Source: an uncultured Mediterraneibacter sp. (lineage in GTDB: Bacteria; Bacillota; Clostridia; Lachnospirales; Lachnospiraceae). From it: DNA of 16,992 nt. The notes beneath the pieces were generated by a model. It did not search any database and had not been told where the DNA came from. It saw only the letters and a program-made list of their open reading frames with translations. The stretch is taken from positions 1-16,992 of the forward strand of contig CAKRWZ010000039.1 in assembly GCA_934418295.1 (NCBI GenBank). The letters run 5' to 3'. Positions 7,445 through 15,055 of the stretch are shown here, in pieces; position 1 is the stretch's first letter; every line of letters starts with the position of its first letter. Both the position numbers and the translations under genes were made by a program.

Positions 7445-8401
7445 ATGGTAAAAACGGTTATAATACCGGTTTTGATCTCCTTTGCGCTTAGTTTGGTGAT
7501 GGGGCCATTGATCATACCGGTTCTCAGAAAAATGAAAATGGGACAGACGGAAAGAGAAGAAGGGGTGCAGTCGCATCTGAAAAAAGCGGGGACGCCGACC
7601 ATGGGAGGCGTTATCATCCTGGGCAGTATCCTTCTGACCTCGCTTTTATATGTGAAGGATTATCCGAAGATCATTCCGGTGCTGTTTCTGACGCTGGGCT
7701 TTGGATTGATCGGATTTCTGGATGATTATCTGAAAGTGGTGATGAAGCGTTCTGACGGACTGTTTCCGATGCAGAAAATGGCGCTTCAGATCGTGGTGAC
7801 AGCAATTTTTGCGTTTTATATCGTAAAAGTAGCTCACATCCCGCTGACACTGCTGATCCCGTTTTCGGGAGGAAAATATCTGGATATCGGCTGGCTGGCT
7901 ATTCCCCTTTTGTTCGTGGCCGTGATCGGTACGGTAAACGGCACAAATTTTACGGATGGACTGGACGGTCTTGCTTCCAGCGTGACGGTTCTGGTAGCCA
8001 CCTTTTTTTCGGTGGTGGCGATCGGAAAGCAAAGCGGTATTGAGCCGGTCACTTGTGCGGTCGTCGGTGCACTGATGGGATTTTTGCTCTTCAATGTGTA
8101 TCCGGCCAGTGTGTTTATGGGAGATACCGGTTCCCTTGCGCTGGGAGGGTTTGTGTCTGCGGTGGCTTACATGCTGCAGATGCCTCTGTTTATTTTGATC
8201 GTGGGGTTGATCTATCTGGTGGAAGTGGCTTCTGTGATCATACAGGTAACCTATTTCAAGAAGACCGGAGGCAAAAGAATCTTTAAAATGGCGCCGATAC
8301 ATCATCATTTTGAGCTGTGCGGATGGTCGGAGACGCGGGTCGTGGCAGTGTTTTCCATCGTGACTGCGATCCTGTGTCTGGTGGCGCTGGCAGGCGTATA
8401 A
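7445..8401 (+). CDS. mraY: Phospho-N-acetylmuramoyl-pentapeptide transferase MraY
   Basis: MraY is the polytopic membrane enzyme that moves phospho-MurNAc-pentapeptide from UDP to undecaprenyl phosphate, making lipid I. The 318-aa protein has the expected string of about ten hydrophobic segments. Signature residues are present: KKAGTPTMGG (47-55), the Mg-binding aspartates D93-D94 in FLDDYLKV, NFTDGLDGLA (168-177), GDTGSLALGG (226-235, D227) and the cytoplasmic histidine cluster APIHHHFE (283-290). AGAGGTG 5 nt upstream supports the ATG at 7445. murD follows after 15 nt. Confidence 0.97.
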   Translation: MVKTVIIPVLISFALSLVMGPLIIPVLRKMKMGQTEREEGVQSHLKKAGTPTMGGVIILGSILLTSLLYVKDYPKIIPVLFLTLGFGLIGFLDDYLKVVMKRSDGLFPMQKMALQIVVTAIFAFYIVKVAHIPLTLLIPFSGGKYLDIGWLAIPLLFVAVIGTVNGTNFTDGLDGLASSVTVLVATFFSVVAIGKQSGIEPVTCAVVGALMGFLLFNVYPASVFMGDTGSLALGGFVSAVAYMLQMPLFILIVGLIYLVEVASVIIQVTYFKKTGGKRIFKMAPIHHHFELCGWSETRVVAVFSIVTAILCLVALAGV

Positions 8402-8416
8402 AGGAGAAAAGGTATT

Positions 8417-9766
8417 ATGGAAATAAAAGGGAGAAAAGTATTGGTGTTTGGCTCCGGGATCAGTGGGATCGCAGCCTGTCATCTTTTGAAAACACAGGAT
8501 GCGGACGTGATCCTTTATGACGGAAACGACAAGCTGGATGCAGAGAAGCTTCAAAAAGAGGCGGGAGAGCAGGTGCAGATCGTTCTCGGAGAATTTCCGG
8601 AGGGAATTGAAAAAGGACTCGCACTGGTGATCATCAGCCCGGGTGTGCCTACGGATCTGCCGGTGGTAGAGAAGATGCGCGGCATGGGAATCCCGATCTG
8701 GGGCGAGGTAGAGCTGGCCTACGTCTGCGGAAAGGGAGACGTCCTGGCGATTACGGGAACCAACGGAAAGACGACGACCACCACACTTTTGGGTGAGATC
8801 ATAAAAAACTATAAATCTGACGTTTTTGTGGTGGGAAATATAGGAAATCCATATACGGAAGCCGCACTGCACATGACGGACGAATCTGTAGCCGTTGCGG
8901 AAATGAGCAGTTTTCAGCTGGAAAGCATACATACCTTCCGCCCGGAAGTAAGTGCGATCTTAAACATTACACCGGATCATCTGAACCGCCATCATACGAT
9001 GGAGGCTTATATAGAAGCAAAGGAAAAAATTGCGGTCAATCAGACAGAAGAGGATTTCTGCGTGCTGAATTATGAGGATGAAGTGCTACGGGAATTTGCA
9101 GATTCTGTCCGTGCAAAAGTGATTTTTTTCAGCAGCGGCAGAAGACTGGAGCAGGGAATCTTCCTGGAAGACGGGCAGATCATCCTGAAAGGAGAAAAAG
9201 AGGTGGTTTTGTGCCGTACAGATGAGCTGAAGCTTTTGGGTACACACAATTTTGAAAATGTTATGGCGGCGTCTGCCATGGCAGCAGCCTACGGCGCGCC
9301 GTTGGATGTGATCCGCAAAACGATACTGGAGTTTCAGGGAGTGGAGCACCGGATTGAATTCGTGGCAGAAAAAGGCGGAGTCGCTTATTACAATGATTCC
9401 AAAGGAACCAATCCGGATGCGGCTATCCGCGGTATCTGCGCCATGAACCGTCCGACCCTTTTGATCGGCGGCGGTTATGATAAGCAATCCGATTATGGCG
9501 AATGGATCGAAGCTTTTGACGGGAAAGTGAAGAAGCTGGTCCTTCTGGGAGCCACCAGAGAAAAAATCGCAGAGACAGCAAAGAAAAAAGGATTCAAAGA
9601 TTATGTGCTGGTAGATACCTTTGAAGAAGCTGTGGAGCTCTGCGTAAAACTGGCAGAACCGGGAGATGCAGTTCTCCTCTCACCGGCTTGTGCAAGCTGG
9701 GGAATGTTCCGCAATTATGAAGAACGGGGAGACAGATTTAAGGAGCTTGTCCGGAAGCTGCCGTAA
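8417..9766 (+). CDS. murD: UDP-N-acetylmuramoyl-L-alanine--D-glutamate ligase MurD
   Basis: MurD is a cytosolic ATP-dependent ligase that adds D-glutamate to UDP-MurNAc-L-Ala. It is 449 aa, typical length. The N-terminal domain has a Rossmann-like VLVFGSGISG (8-17). The central domain carries the Mur-ligase P-loop GTNGKTT (114-120), followed by NIGNP, AEMSSFQLE and NITPDHLNRH. The C-terminal domain has HRIEFV, YYNDSKGTNPDA and LSPACASWGMF, all MurD signatures. AGGAG (8402-8406) precedes the ATG. Other Mur ligases are not encoded in this window. Confidence 0.96.
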   Translation: MEIKGRKVLVFGSGISGIAACHLLKTQDADVILYDGNDKLDAEKLQKEAGEQVQIVLGEFPEGIEKGLALVIISPGVPTDLPVVEKMRGMGIPIWGEVELAYVCGKGDVLAITGTNGKTTTTTLLGEIIKNYKSDVFVVGNIGNPYTEAALHMTDESVAVAEMSSFQLESIHTFRPEVSAILNITPDHLNRHHTMEAYIEAKEKIAVNQTEEDFCVLNYEDEVLREFADSVRAKVIFFSSGRRLEQGIFLEDGQIILKGEKEVVLCRTDELKLLGTHNFENVMAASAMAAAYGAPLDVIRKTILEFQGVEHRIEFVAEKGGVAYYNDSKGTNPDAAIRGICAMNRPTLLIGGGYDKQSDYGEWIEAFDGKVKKLVLLGATREKIAETAKKKGFKDYVLVDTFEEAVELCVKLAEPGDAVLLSPACASWGMFRNYEERGDRFKELVRKLP

Positions 9767-9809
9767 ATATCCGGAACCGGAAAATAGAGATAGCAGAGGT
9801 GGAACGATA

Positions 9810-10895
9810 TTGGGATTACCGGGTAAAAAGCATCACGGTGACAGAATTCTTCTGACAGTTATTCTTATACTGACGTTTGCAGGACTGATCTTGCTGTACA
9901 GCATCAGCGCTTATAACGGAAGGATCAAATTTCATGATTCCTTTTACTATCTGAAAAAGCAAGGGTTTGCGGTATTGCTGGGGCTTGCGGGAATGTTTGT
10001 GATGGCGAAGACCGATTATCACAGATGGCAGAGACTGGCGGTGCCGGTTTATCTCGTGGCAGTGTTGCTTTCGGGAGCAGTATTGTTCGTGGGAAAAGAA
10101 TATAACGGATCCAAAAGATGGCTGTCTTTGGGTCCTTTTTCTTTTCAGCCGTCCGAGCTGGCAAAGGTGGCGGTGATCCTGTTTTTGTCCTGGCTGATCG
10201 AGCGGAATGTGAAAAAAATGGGAAAGATCCGGACGCTGCTCAAAATTTTGCTCCCGGTCCTGCCGGCGGTTGCCCTGGTAGGGGCCAGCAATCTGAGTAC
10301 GGCAGTCATCATTTTGGGAATTTCAGTTTTATTGATTTTTGCAGCCAGCCCTAAATATGCACAGTTCATCTGGCTTGCCGTTGCGGGAAGCGGATTTATG
10401 GCAATTTTTTTGGCGCTGGAGAGCTATCGCCTGGAGAGGATCGCCATCTGGAGAAATCCGGAACAATATGAGAAAGGGTATCAGACACTGCAAGGGTTGT
10501 ATGCCATCGGTTCGGGAGGCTTGTTTGGAAGAGGACTGGGAAACGGTGTCCAAAAGCTGGGATTTTTGCCGGAAGCGCAGAATGATATGATTTTTTCGGT
10601 GATCTGTGAGGAAGTGGGACTGGTGGGAGCCTGTCTGCTTCTGGTTTTGTTTCTGCTGCTGATCTGGCGTTTTTTTGTGATCGCAGTCCATGCGGCAGAT
10701 CTGTCCGGCGCACTGATCGCCTGCGGGGCGATGGCACATATTATGATACAGGTGGTACTCAATATTGCGGTGGTGACCAACAGCATTCCGAATACAGGGA
10801 TCACACTGCCGTTTATCAGTTACGGAGGCACTTCCGTCGTGTTTTTGCTCCTGGAAATGGGGCTTGTATTGAATGTGTCTTATCTGATAGAATAG
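9810..10895 (+). CDS. ftsW: SEDS glycosyltransferase FtsW/SpoVE
   Basis: SEDS-family proteins polymerise lipid II into glycan strands together with a class B PBP. I place the start at TTG 9810, preceded by AGGTGG (9797-9802) with a 7-nt spacer. This gives 361 aa beginning MGLPGKKHHGDR, a normal length. An in-frame ATG at 9666 would overlap murD by 101 nt and add 48 unrelated residues. About ten membrane segments are visible. SEDS motifs include GSKRWLSLGPFSFQPSELAK, the large loop motif LGFLPEAQNDMIF (containing the conserved catalytic Asp) and PNTGITLPFISYGG. Whether it serves vegetative division (FtsW) or spore cortex (SpoVE) cannot be read from sequence. murG, often next, is absent. Confidence 0.92.
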   Translation: MGLPGKKHHGDRILLTVILILTFAGLILLYSISAYNGRIKFHDSFYYLKKQGFAVLLGLAGMFVMAKTDYHRWQRLAVPVYLVAVLLSGAVLFVGKEYNGSKRWLSLGPFSFQPSELAKVAVILFLSWLIERNVKKMGKIRTLLKILLPVLPAVALVGASNLSTAVIILGISVLLIFAASPKYAQFIWLAVAGSGFMAIFLALESYRLERIAIWRNPEQYEKGYQTLQGLYAIGSGGLFGRGLGNGVQKLGFLPEAQNDMIFSVICEEVGLVGACLLLVLFLLLIWRFFVIAVHAADLSGALIACGAMAHIMIQVVLNIAVVTNSIPNTGITLPFISYGGTSVVFLLLEMGLVLNVSYLIE

Positions 10896-10932
10896 AACAG
10901 GTAAAAGAGGAGATACAAAAGGAGGAGTACAG

Positions 10933-11865
10933 ATGAAACGTCATCCGACACTTTTAAAAAAGCCGGATCTGGATGCGGGTCAAAGCGGTCTGGAAATGCG
11001 GAGAAAAAAAGCAATTTTTCGGCTTTTGACGGTAGGATTGACTCTGTTGATCCTGACATTGGCCATTGTGCTGGTATTCCATATCCAGACGATCAAAGTG
11101 ACAGGCAATCAGTATTGTACAAAAGAAGAGGTCGTGAAGTGGCTGCAGAAGGATAAGCTGTCCTCCAATTCCCTTTATGTGTGGCTGAAATATAATTATA
11201 CGGATGCGGAAAAACTTCCGTTTATGGAAGATTGTGAGATCCGTCTGGAGAATCCGTGGACGGTGGAAGTGCAGGTCTACGAAAAATCGATCACCGGCTA
11301 TCTGGAGCTTAATAACCAGTTCATCTATTTTGACAAAGACGGTACGGTACTGAAAATGTCGGATCAGGCTTCCGTTGACGAAGTACCGCGGATCGAAGGG
11401 ATCGATGTGGTACTGTCCGAAGTAAAAGAGTTTTCCCAGCTTCCGGTGACGGATAAAAAGATTTTTTCCAATGTGCTGGATGTGACCAAAGAAGTGCAGA
11501 ACAACGGCCTGACACCGGATCGGATCCTGTTTGAGGATGGGGAAGCCACCTTGGTTTTCGGGAACATAAAAGTAGTGCTGGGACAGGATAATATGACCGA
11601 AAAGATCGCACAGATCCAGCCGATCCTGGAGAAGCTGGCGGAAAAGCATCCCGATATTACAGGAGTGCTGCACCTGGAAAATTACAGCAAAGATAATCAG
11701 GTGATCAATTTCCAGCCGCAGGAGGAGCAAAATACCTCAGAAAATCAAAGTACCTCAGAGGGGCAAAGTACTTCAAACGGGGAGAAAACGGACAGCGGAG
11801 ACGACTCAGAAGACGATGGTTACGTGAGTCCTTTTGTACCGGGAAATTCAGGAGAAAATCCGTAA
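10933..11865 (+). CDS. ftsQ: Cell-division protein FtsQ/DivIB (POTRA domain)
   Basis: FtsQ/DivIB is a bitopic divisome protein that binds FtsL-FtsB/DivIC outside the membrane. The protein (310 aa) has a basic cytoplasmic tail, one membrane segment (about 28-50) and a POTRA-like domain from about 51 (IQTIKVTGNQYCTKEEVVKWL), including the family pattern LENPWTVEVQVYEKSITGYL. A beta domain follows, with the common FIYFDKDGTVLKM. The last 47 residues are polar and acidic with short repeats (NTSENQ, STSEGQ, STSNGE), probably a disordered tail, reminiscent of the C-terminal tail of Bacillus DivIB. GGAGGA (10921-10926) fixes the ATG. Confidence 0.9.
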   Translation: MKRHPTLLKKPDLDAGQSGLEMRRKKAIFRLLTVGLTLLILTLAIVLVFHIQTIKVTGNQYCTKEEVVKWLQKDKLSSNSLYVWLKYNYTDAEKLPFMEDCEIRLENPWTVEVQVYEKSITGYLELNNQFIYFDKDGTVLKMSDQASVDEVPRIEGIDVVLSEVKEFSQLPVTDKKIFSNVLDVTKEVQNNGLTPDRILFEDGEATLVFGNIKVVLGQDNMTEKIAQIQPILEKLAEKHPDITGVLHLENYSKDNQVINFQPQEEQNTSENQSTSEGQSTSNGEKTDSGDDSEDDGYVSPFVPGNSGENP

Positions 11866-11881
11866 AATCCGCAAAATGCTA

Positions 11882-11910
11882 TTGATTATTTAAGTAAAAA
11901 ACTATATTAT
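11882..11910 (+). promoter_or_regulatory. Candidate sigma-A promoter for ftsZ
   Basis: TTGATT (11882-11887) and TATTAT (11905-11910) are separated by 17 bp in an AT-rich gap after ftsQ, giving a start near 11917 and a leader of about 69 nt. Overlapping TATATT and TATACT are alternative -10 elements. No terminator follows ftsQ, so ftsZ could also receive readthrough. Confidence 0.5.
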
Positions 11911-11985
11911 ATACTTATTGGATTGTATCATTCCATAAATGGGAAGTATAATGCGTTAATAAGAACGACGAAGGAGGAAAGACTC

Positions 11986-13200
11986 TTGTTAGAAATTAAA
12001 ACAAACGAATCAGAAGCAGCTGCACGGATCATAGTGATCGGTGTCGGCGGCGGTGGAAATAATGCAGTAAACCGTATGATCGACGAGCAGATTGCAGGTG
12101 TGGAATTCATAGCGATCAATACAGATAAACAGGCACTTCAGCTTTGTAAGGCACCTACACTTATGCAGATCGGAGAAAAGCTTACAAAGGGACTTGGTGC
12201 AGGAGCACAGCCGGAAGTAGGGGAGAAAGCGGCTGAAGAGAGTGCAGAAGAGATTTCCGCAGCATTGAAAGGTGCAGACATGGTGTTTGTTACCTGCGGT
12301 ATGGGCGGCGGTACAGGAACCGGCGCGACACCGGTCGTAGCACGTATTGCAAAAGAGCAGGGTGCATTGACTGTCGGTGTTGTCACAAAGCCTTTCCGTT
12401 TTGAGTCCAGGACACGTATGGCAAACGCCCTTGCGGGTATTGATAAATTAAAAGAAAATGTGGATACAATGATCGTCATTCCGAATGACAAGCTGTTGGA
12501 AGTAGTAGACAGAAGAACGACGATGCCGGAGGCACTGAAAAAGGCAGACGAAGTTCTTCAGCAAGGTATCCAGGGTATCACGGATCTGATCAACGTTCCG
12601 TCCCTGATCAACCTGGATTTCGCAGATATCCAGACTGTTATGAAAGATAAAGGAATCGCACATATCGGTATCGGTGAAGGAAAAGGTGATGACAAGGCAT
12701 TAGAGGCTGTAAAACAGGCTGTTGCCAGTCCGCTTCTGGAGACCACGATCACAGGTGCATCCCACGTGATCATCAATATTTCCGGAGATATTACATTGAT
12801 GGATGCATCCGATGCGGCAGATTACGTACAGGATCTTGCAGGTGAGAGTGCAAACATCATCTTTGGTGCGATGTACGACGATTCCAAGGCTGACGAGGCG
12901 AAGATCACAGTTATTGCCACCGGTCTGCACAATGTAGGCGGAAGCGCATCCAAGCTGAAATCTCGTCTGGAAGGTCAGCAGAAGACAAGCTCTGTTCTTC
13001 CGACAGGAGATGCTCTTGCGGCAGCTCGTTCTGCAGCAGCTGCAGAACGTGAATACAAGAGACCGGGCGCAGATATCCCGGAGAGACCAAATACTGCAGC
13101 AGCTGCCAATGCAGCGTCGGGGCTTCAGCAGCCGAAGGCGCCTACCAGTAAGGTAAAAGAGCAGTCGATCAAGATTCCGGATTTCTTCAAGAGATCCTAA
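11986..13200 (+). CDS. ftsZ: Cell-division GTPase FtsZ
   Basis: FtsZ polymerises into the cytokinetic ring. I choose TTG 11986, with AAGGAGG at 11971-11977 and an 8-nt spacer, giving 404 aa starting MLEIKTNESEAAARIIVIG. An in-frame ATG at 11923 would add 21 residues not usual for the family and place this ribosome site inside the gene. The GTP-binding signature GGGTGTG is at 107-113, preceded by IGVGGGGNNAVNRM (18-31). The catalytic T7 loop NLDFAD is at 209-214. A polar alanine-rich linker leads to the C-terminal peptide SIKIPDFFKRS, the docking site for membrane tethers. ftsA, a common neighbour, is absent, so another anchor such as SepF would be needed from elsewhere. Confidence 0.97.
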   Translation: MLEIKTNESEAAARIIVIGVGGGGNNAVNRMIDEQIAGVEFIAINTDKQALQLCKAPTLMQIGEKLTKGLGAGAQPEVGEKAAEESAEEISAALKGADMVFVTCGMGGGTGTGATPVVARIAKEQGALTVGVVTKPFRFESRTRMANALAGIDKLKENVDTMIVIPNDKLLEVVDRRTTMPEALKKADEVLQQGIQGITDLINVPSLINLDFADIQTVMKDKGIAHIGIGEGKGDDKALEAVKQAVASPLLETTITGASHVIINISGDITLMDASDAADYVQDLAGESANIIFGAMYDDSKADEAKITVIATGLHNVGGSASKLKSRLEGQQKTSSVLPTGDALAAARSAAAAEREYKRPGADIPERPNTAAAANAASGLQQPKAPTSKVKEQSIKIPDFFKRS

Positions 13201-13214
13201 AAAGTTGTTAAGCG

Positions 13215-13241
13215 AGGAAAGCCTTAGGGCTTTCCTTTTTT
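13215..13241 (+). terminator. Intrinsic terminator of ftsZ
   Basis: AGGAAAGCC (13215-13223) pairs with GGCTTTCCT (13228-13236) around a TTAG loop, and T runs from 13236 to 13241. It begins 14 nt after the ftsZ stop and separates division genes from the sporulation operon. Confidence 0.9.
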
Positions 13242-13246
13242 GATTA

Positions 13247-13265
13247 GCGACGAGGAAAATGCGGC
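13247..13265 (+). repeat. Post-terminator 19-bp repeat, copy 1
   Basis: GCGACGAGGAAAATGCGGC is identical to 16961-16979. Both copies start exactly 5 nt after the last T of an intrinsic terminator. It lies outside any gene and its function is unknown. Confidence 0.75.
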
Positions 13266-13271
13266 GATTGA

Positions 13272-13338
13272 TTGTCGAAATAAATTTGAAATTCAATTCC
13301 ATTATCTGACAAATTCTGAAAACATCTCCTTTTATAAT
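13272..13338 (+). promoter_or_regulatory. Spo0A-box-containing spoIIG-type promoter
   Basis: A perfect TATAAT lies at 13333-13338. Nothing resembling a -35 sits at 17 bp, but CTGACA (13306-13311, one mismatch to TTGACA) lies 21 bp upstream. TTGTCGAAA at 13272-13280 contains a perfect Spo0A-box core (TGTCGAA). A second, weaker box, TTTGTCAGA on the minus strand (13305-13313), overlaps the -35. The Bacillus spoIIG promoter is known for a near-consensus -35 set about 22 bp from the -10 and for Spo0A boxes overlapping and upstream of the -35. The predicted start near 13345 leaves a leader of about 74 nt before spoIIGA. Confidence 0.65.
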
Positions 13339-13418
13339 GATCCCATAAGAACATAATCGTTCTGAAAACTCACTTGCGTGCCAAATCGATTTAGTACCTA
13401 AGAGAAAGAAGGGGTGCC

Positions 13419-14213
13419 ATGTATTATGAAATTTACATAGATGTCCTTTTTCTGGTGAATTTTATGATGGATACACTCGTCTTATTATTGGTCGGGAAGC
13501 TGTTAAAACGCAGCTTCCTGTACCGAAACGTGGCGCTTGGAGCCGTGGCAGGGGCAGCTCTGTACTGTGTCCTGTTGGTCGTGCCGGGTGTTCCGTGGAT
13601 CATAAAGATCATTCCGGGGCATGTGCTGATCAGCAGTGCGATGCTTTGGATCGCTTTTCGGTTCCGGGAATGGAACTGCTTTTGGAAAGGGATGTTGGCT
13701 TTATACAGCTGCACTTTTTTGCTGGGAGGTATCCTGCAAAGTCTTTCTCCATACGTAAAAACGTGGAGCTTCTTTTTTGCGGCTGCGGTTGCGGCCTGGT
13801 TTTTGGCGAGAGGTATCTGGACGTTTTTTTCCGGGCTTATAGCAAGGGAAAAGCGGGAATATACGGTTGTTCTTTATGAGAAAGAAAAAAGCTGCCGGCT
13901 GCGGGCACTGGTAGATACGGGAAATTGTCTGAGAGATCCGTTTTCCGGTCAGCCGGTACATATCGTAGAAAGAAAAGCAGCTGTGGAGCTGCTGCAGGAA
14001 AAAAGCGCGGAAGGGATTCGTTATATTCCTTTTCGCACGCTGCAGGGAGAAGGGATCCTGCCGGTGATCAGGCTGGAAAAAATGTGTGTGATCCTGTCAA
14101 AAGAAGACAAAATCTGGATCAGCCGACCGGTGATCGGGATCAGCAGCGAGCATATTTTCCTTTCCGGAAAACAGCAGATGCTTTTAAATCGGGAAATATT
14201 GGGAGGAATTTGA
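13419..14213 (+). CDS. spoIIGA: SpoIIGA, sigma-E processing aspartic protease
   Basis: SpoIIGA is a mother-cell septal-membrane protease that removes the pro-sequence of sigma-E after a forespore signal (SpoIIR in Bacillus). The 264-aa protein has about five membrane segments in its first 140 residues. A soluble domain follows with the aspartic-protease motif LVDTGNCLRDP, placing the catalytic Asp at D166. IPFRTLQGEG and the C-terminal region also fit the family. It is shorter than Bacillus SpoIIGA (about 309 aa) but keeps both parts. AGAAAGAAGGGG precedes the ATG at 13419. It ends one base before sigE, so substrate and protease are tightly co-expressed. Confidence 0.93.
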   Translation: MYYEIYIDVLFLVNFMMDTLVLLLVGKLLKRSFLYRNVALGAVAGAALYCVLLVVPGVPWIIKIIPGHVLISSAMLWIAFRFREWNCFWKGMLALYSCTFLLGGILQSLSPYVKTWSFFFAAAVAAWFLARGIWTFFSGLIAREKREYTVVLYEKEKSCRLRALVDTGNCLRDPFSGQPVHIVERKAAVELLQEKSAEGIRYIPFRTLQGEGILPVIRLEKMCVILSKEDKIWISRPVIGISSEHIFLSGKQQMLLNREILGGI

Positions 14214-14214
14214 A

Positions 14215-14934
14215 ATGTTTGGGAATATGGGAATTTTGACAGGGTTTCGACGCCTGTTTTTTACAAAAGATCAAGAAATTTATTATATCGGAGGGGCAGA
14301 GGTGCTTCCGGCGCCTCTGGGTTCGGAAGAAGAAGGAAAAGTGATCGGATGGCTGGGAACCGGGAAGGACCAGGAAGCAAAGAAAAAGCTGATCGAACAT
14401 AATCTGAGACTGGTGGTGTACATAGCAAAAAAATTTGACAATACAGGAGTGGGAGTGGAAGATTTGATCTCCATCGGCACCATCGGGCTGATCAAAGCGA
14501 TCAACACATTTAATCCGACAAAAAATATCAAGCTGGCAACCTATGCGTCTCGCTGTATCGAAAATGAGATCTTGATGTATTTGAGACGCAACAACAAAAC
14601 GAGGCTGGAAGTGTCCATTGATGAACCGTTGAATGTGGATTGGGACGGAAACGAGCTGCTTCTGTCGGATATTTTGGGAACAGAGGAAGATACGATCTAC
14701 CGGGATCTGGAAATGGAAACAGAACGGAAGCTCCTGATTAAGGCAGTCAACAAGCTTTCGTCCCGGGAAAAACTGATCGTCAACATGCGGTATGGTCTGA
14801 ACGATCCCAGGGGAGAAGAAAAAACACAGAAAGAAGTGGCAGATGTTTTGGGGATTTCGCAGTCTTACATTTCCAGGCTGGAAAAGAAGATCATGCAGCG
14901 TCTGAAAAGAGAAATGGTCCGTTATGAAGGATAG
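14215..14934 (+). CDS. sigE: Pro-sigma-E, mother-cell sporulation sigma factor
   Basis: Sigma-E directs early mother-cell transcription. The 239-aa protein starts with a short pro-sequence (MFGNMGILTGFRRLF...), probably a membrane-associating helix. A processing region, EIYYIGGAEVLPAPL (21-35), then closely resembles the Bacillus site, so cleavage is expected near Y23-Y24. Region 2 contains NLRLVVYIAKKF, DLISIGTIGLIKAI and KLATYASRCIENEILMYLRR; region 4 contains the helix-turn-helix TQKEVADVLGISQSYISRLEKKI. GGGAGGA (14201-14207) lies within the end of spoIIGA, 7 nt before the ATG. No terminator hairpin follows, so transcription can read into sigG. Confidence 0.97.
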   Translation: MFGNMGILTGFRRLFFTKDQEIYYIGGAEVLPAPLGSEEEGKVIGWLGTGKDQEAKKKLIEHNLRLVVYIAKKFDNTGVGVEDLISIGTIGLIKAINTFNPTKNIKLATYASRCIENEILMYLRRNNKTRLEVSIDEPLNVDWDGNELLLSDILGTEEDTIYRDLEMETERKLLIKAVNKLSSREKLIVNMRYGLNDPRGEEKTQKEVADVLGISQSYISRLEKKIMQRLKREMVRYEG

Positions 14935-14984
14935 AACGGAGCCTGTTGTCAAGGAGTAAAAGTTTTTTTATTTTACATGGGGAC

Positions 14985-15014
14985 GCATAGCTGTGAGCCA
15001 TAGTGAGAAAAATC
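14985..15014 (+). promoter_or_regulatory. Candidate sigma-F/sigma-G-type promoter of sigG
   Basis: GCATA (14985-14989) is followed after exactly 15 bp by GAGAAAAATC (15005-15014). This matches 8 of 10 positions of the Bacillus sigma-F -10 pattern as I recall it (GGNRANAMTW). The inferred start near 15020 would leave a leader of about 28 nt still containing the ribosome site. The first-GG part of the -10 is imperfect, so this is tentative. Position relative to the leader hairpin supports it. Confidence 0.45.
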
Positions 15015-15055
15015 CTATTAGAAAATGATTTCCGGGAGGATTTTGACTATGGCTC
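14995..15055 (+). promoter_or_regulatory. Leader hairpin hiding the sigG ribosome site and start codon
   Basis: GAGCCATAGT (14995-15004) is the exact reverse complement of ACTATGGCTC (15046-15055), which contains the sigG ATG. Inside it, AAAATCCT (15009-15016) pairs with AGGATTTT (15037-15044), covering half of the GGGAGGA ribosome site. The combined stem is 18 bp with a 4/1-nt internal loop and a 20-nt apical loop, and there is no T-tract, so it is not a terminator. RNA reading through from sigE carries both arms, while RNA from the candidate sigG promoter would lack the left arms. Confidence 0.75.

Noticed and set aside
7646..8932. 428-codon minus-strand open frame opposite mraY and murD
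   Set aside because: It is antisense to two unmistakable genes, has a His/Gln/Arg-rich composition with no recognisable domain, and fits a codon-bias shadow.
11725..11800. Possible tandem DNA repeat at the end of ftsQ
   Set aside because: It is a short, diverged hexapeptide repeat within a disordered tail; no mobile or phase-variable tract is evident.
14956..14989. Alternative sigG promoter using GTAAA at 14956 with TGGGGACGCATA
   Set aside because: The spacer is about 18 bp instead of 15 and the -10 has two mismatches at key positions; the GCATA-N15 pair at 14985-15014 fits better.
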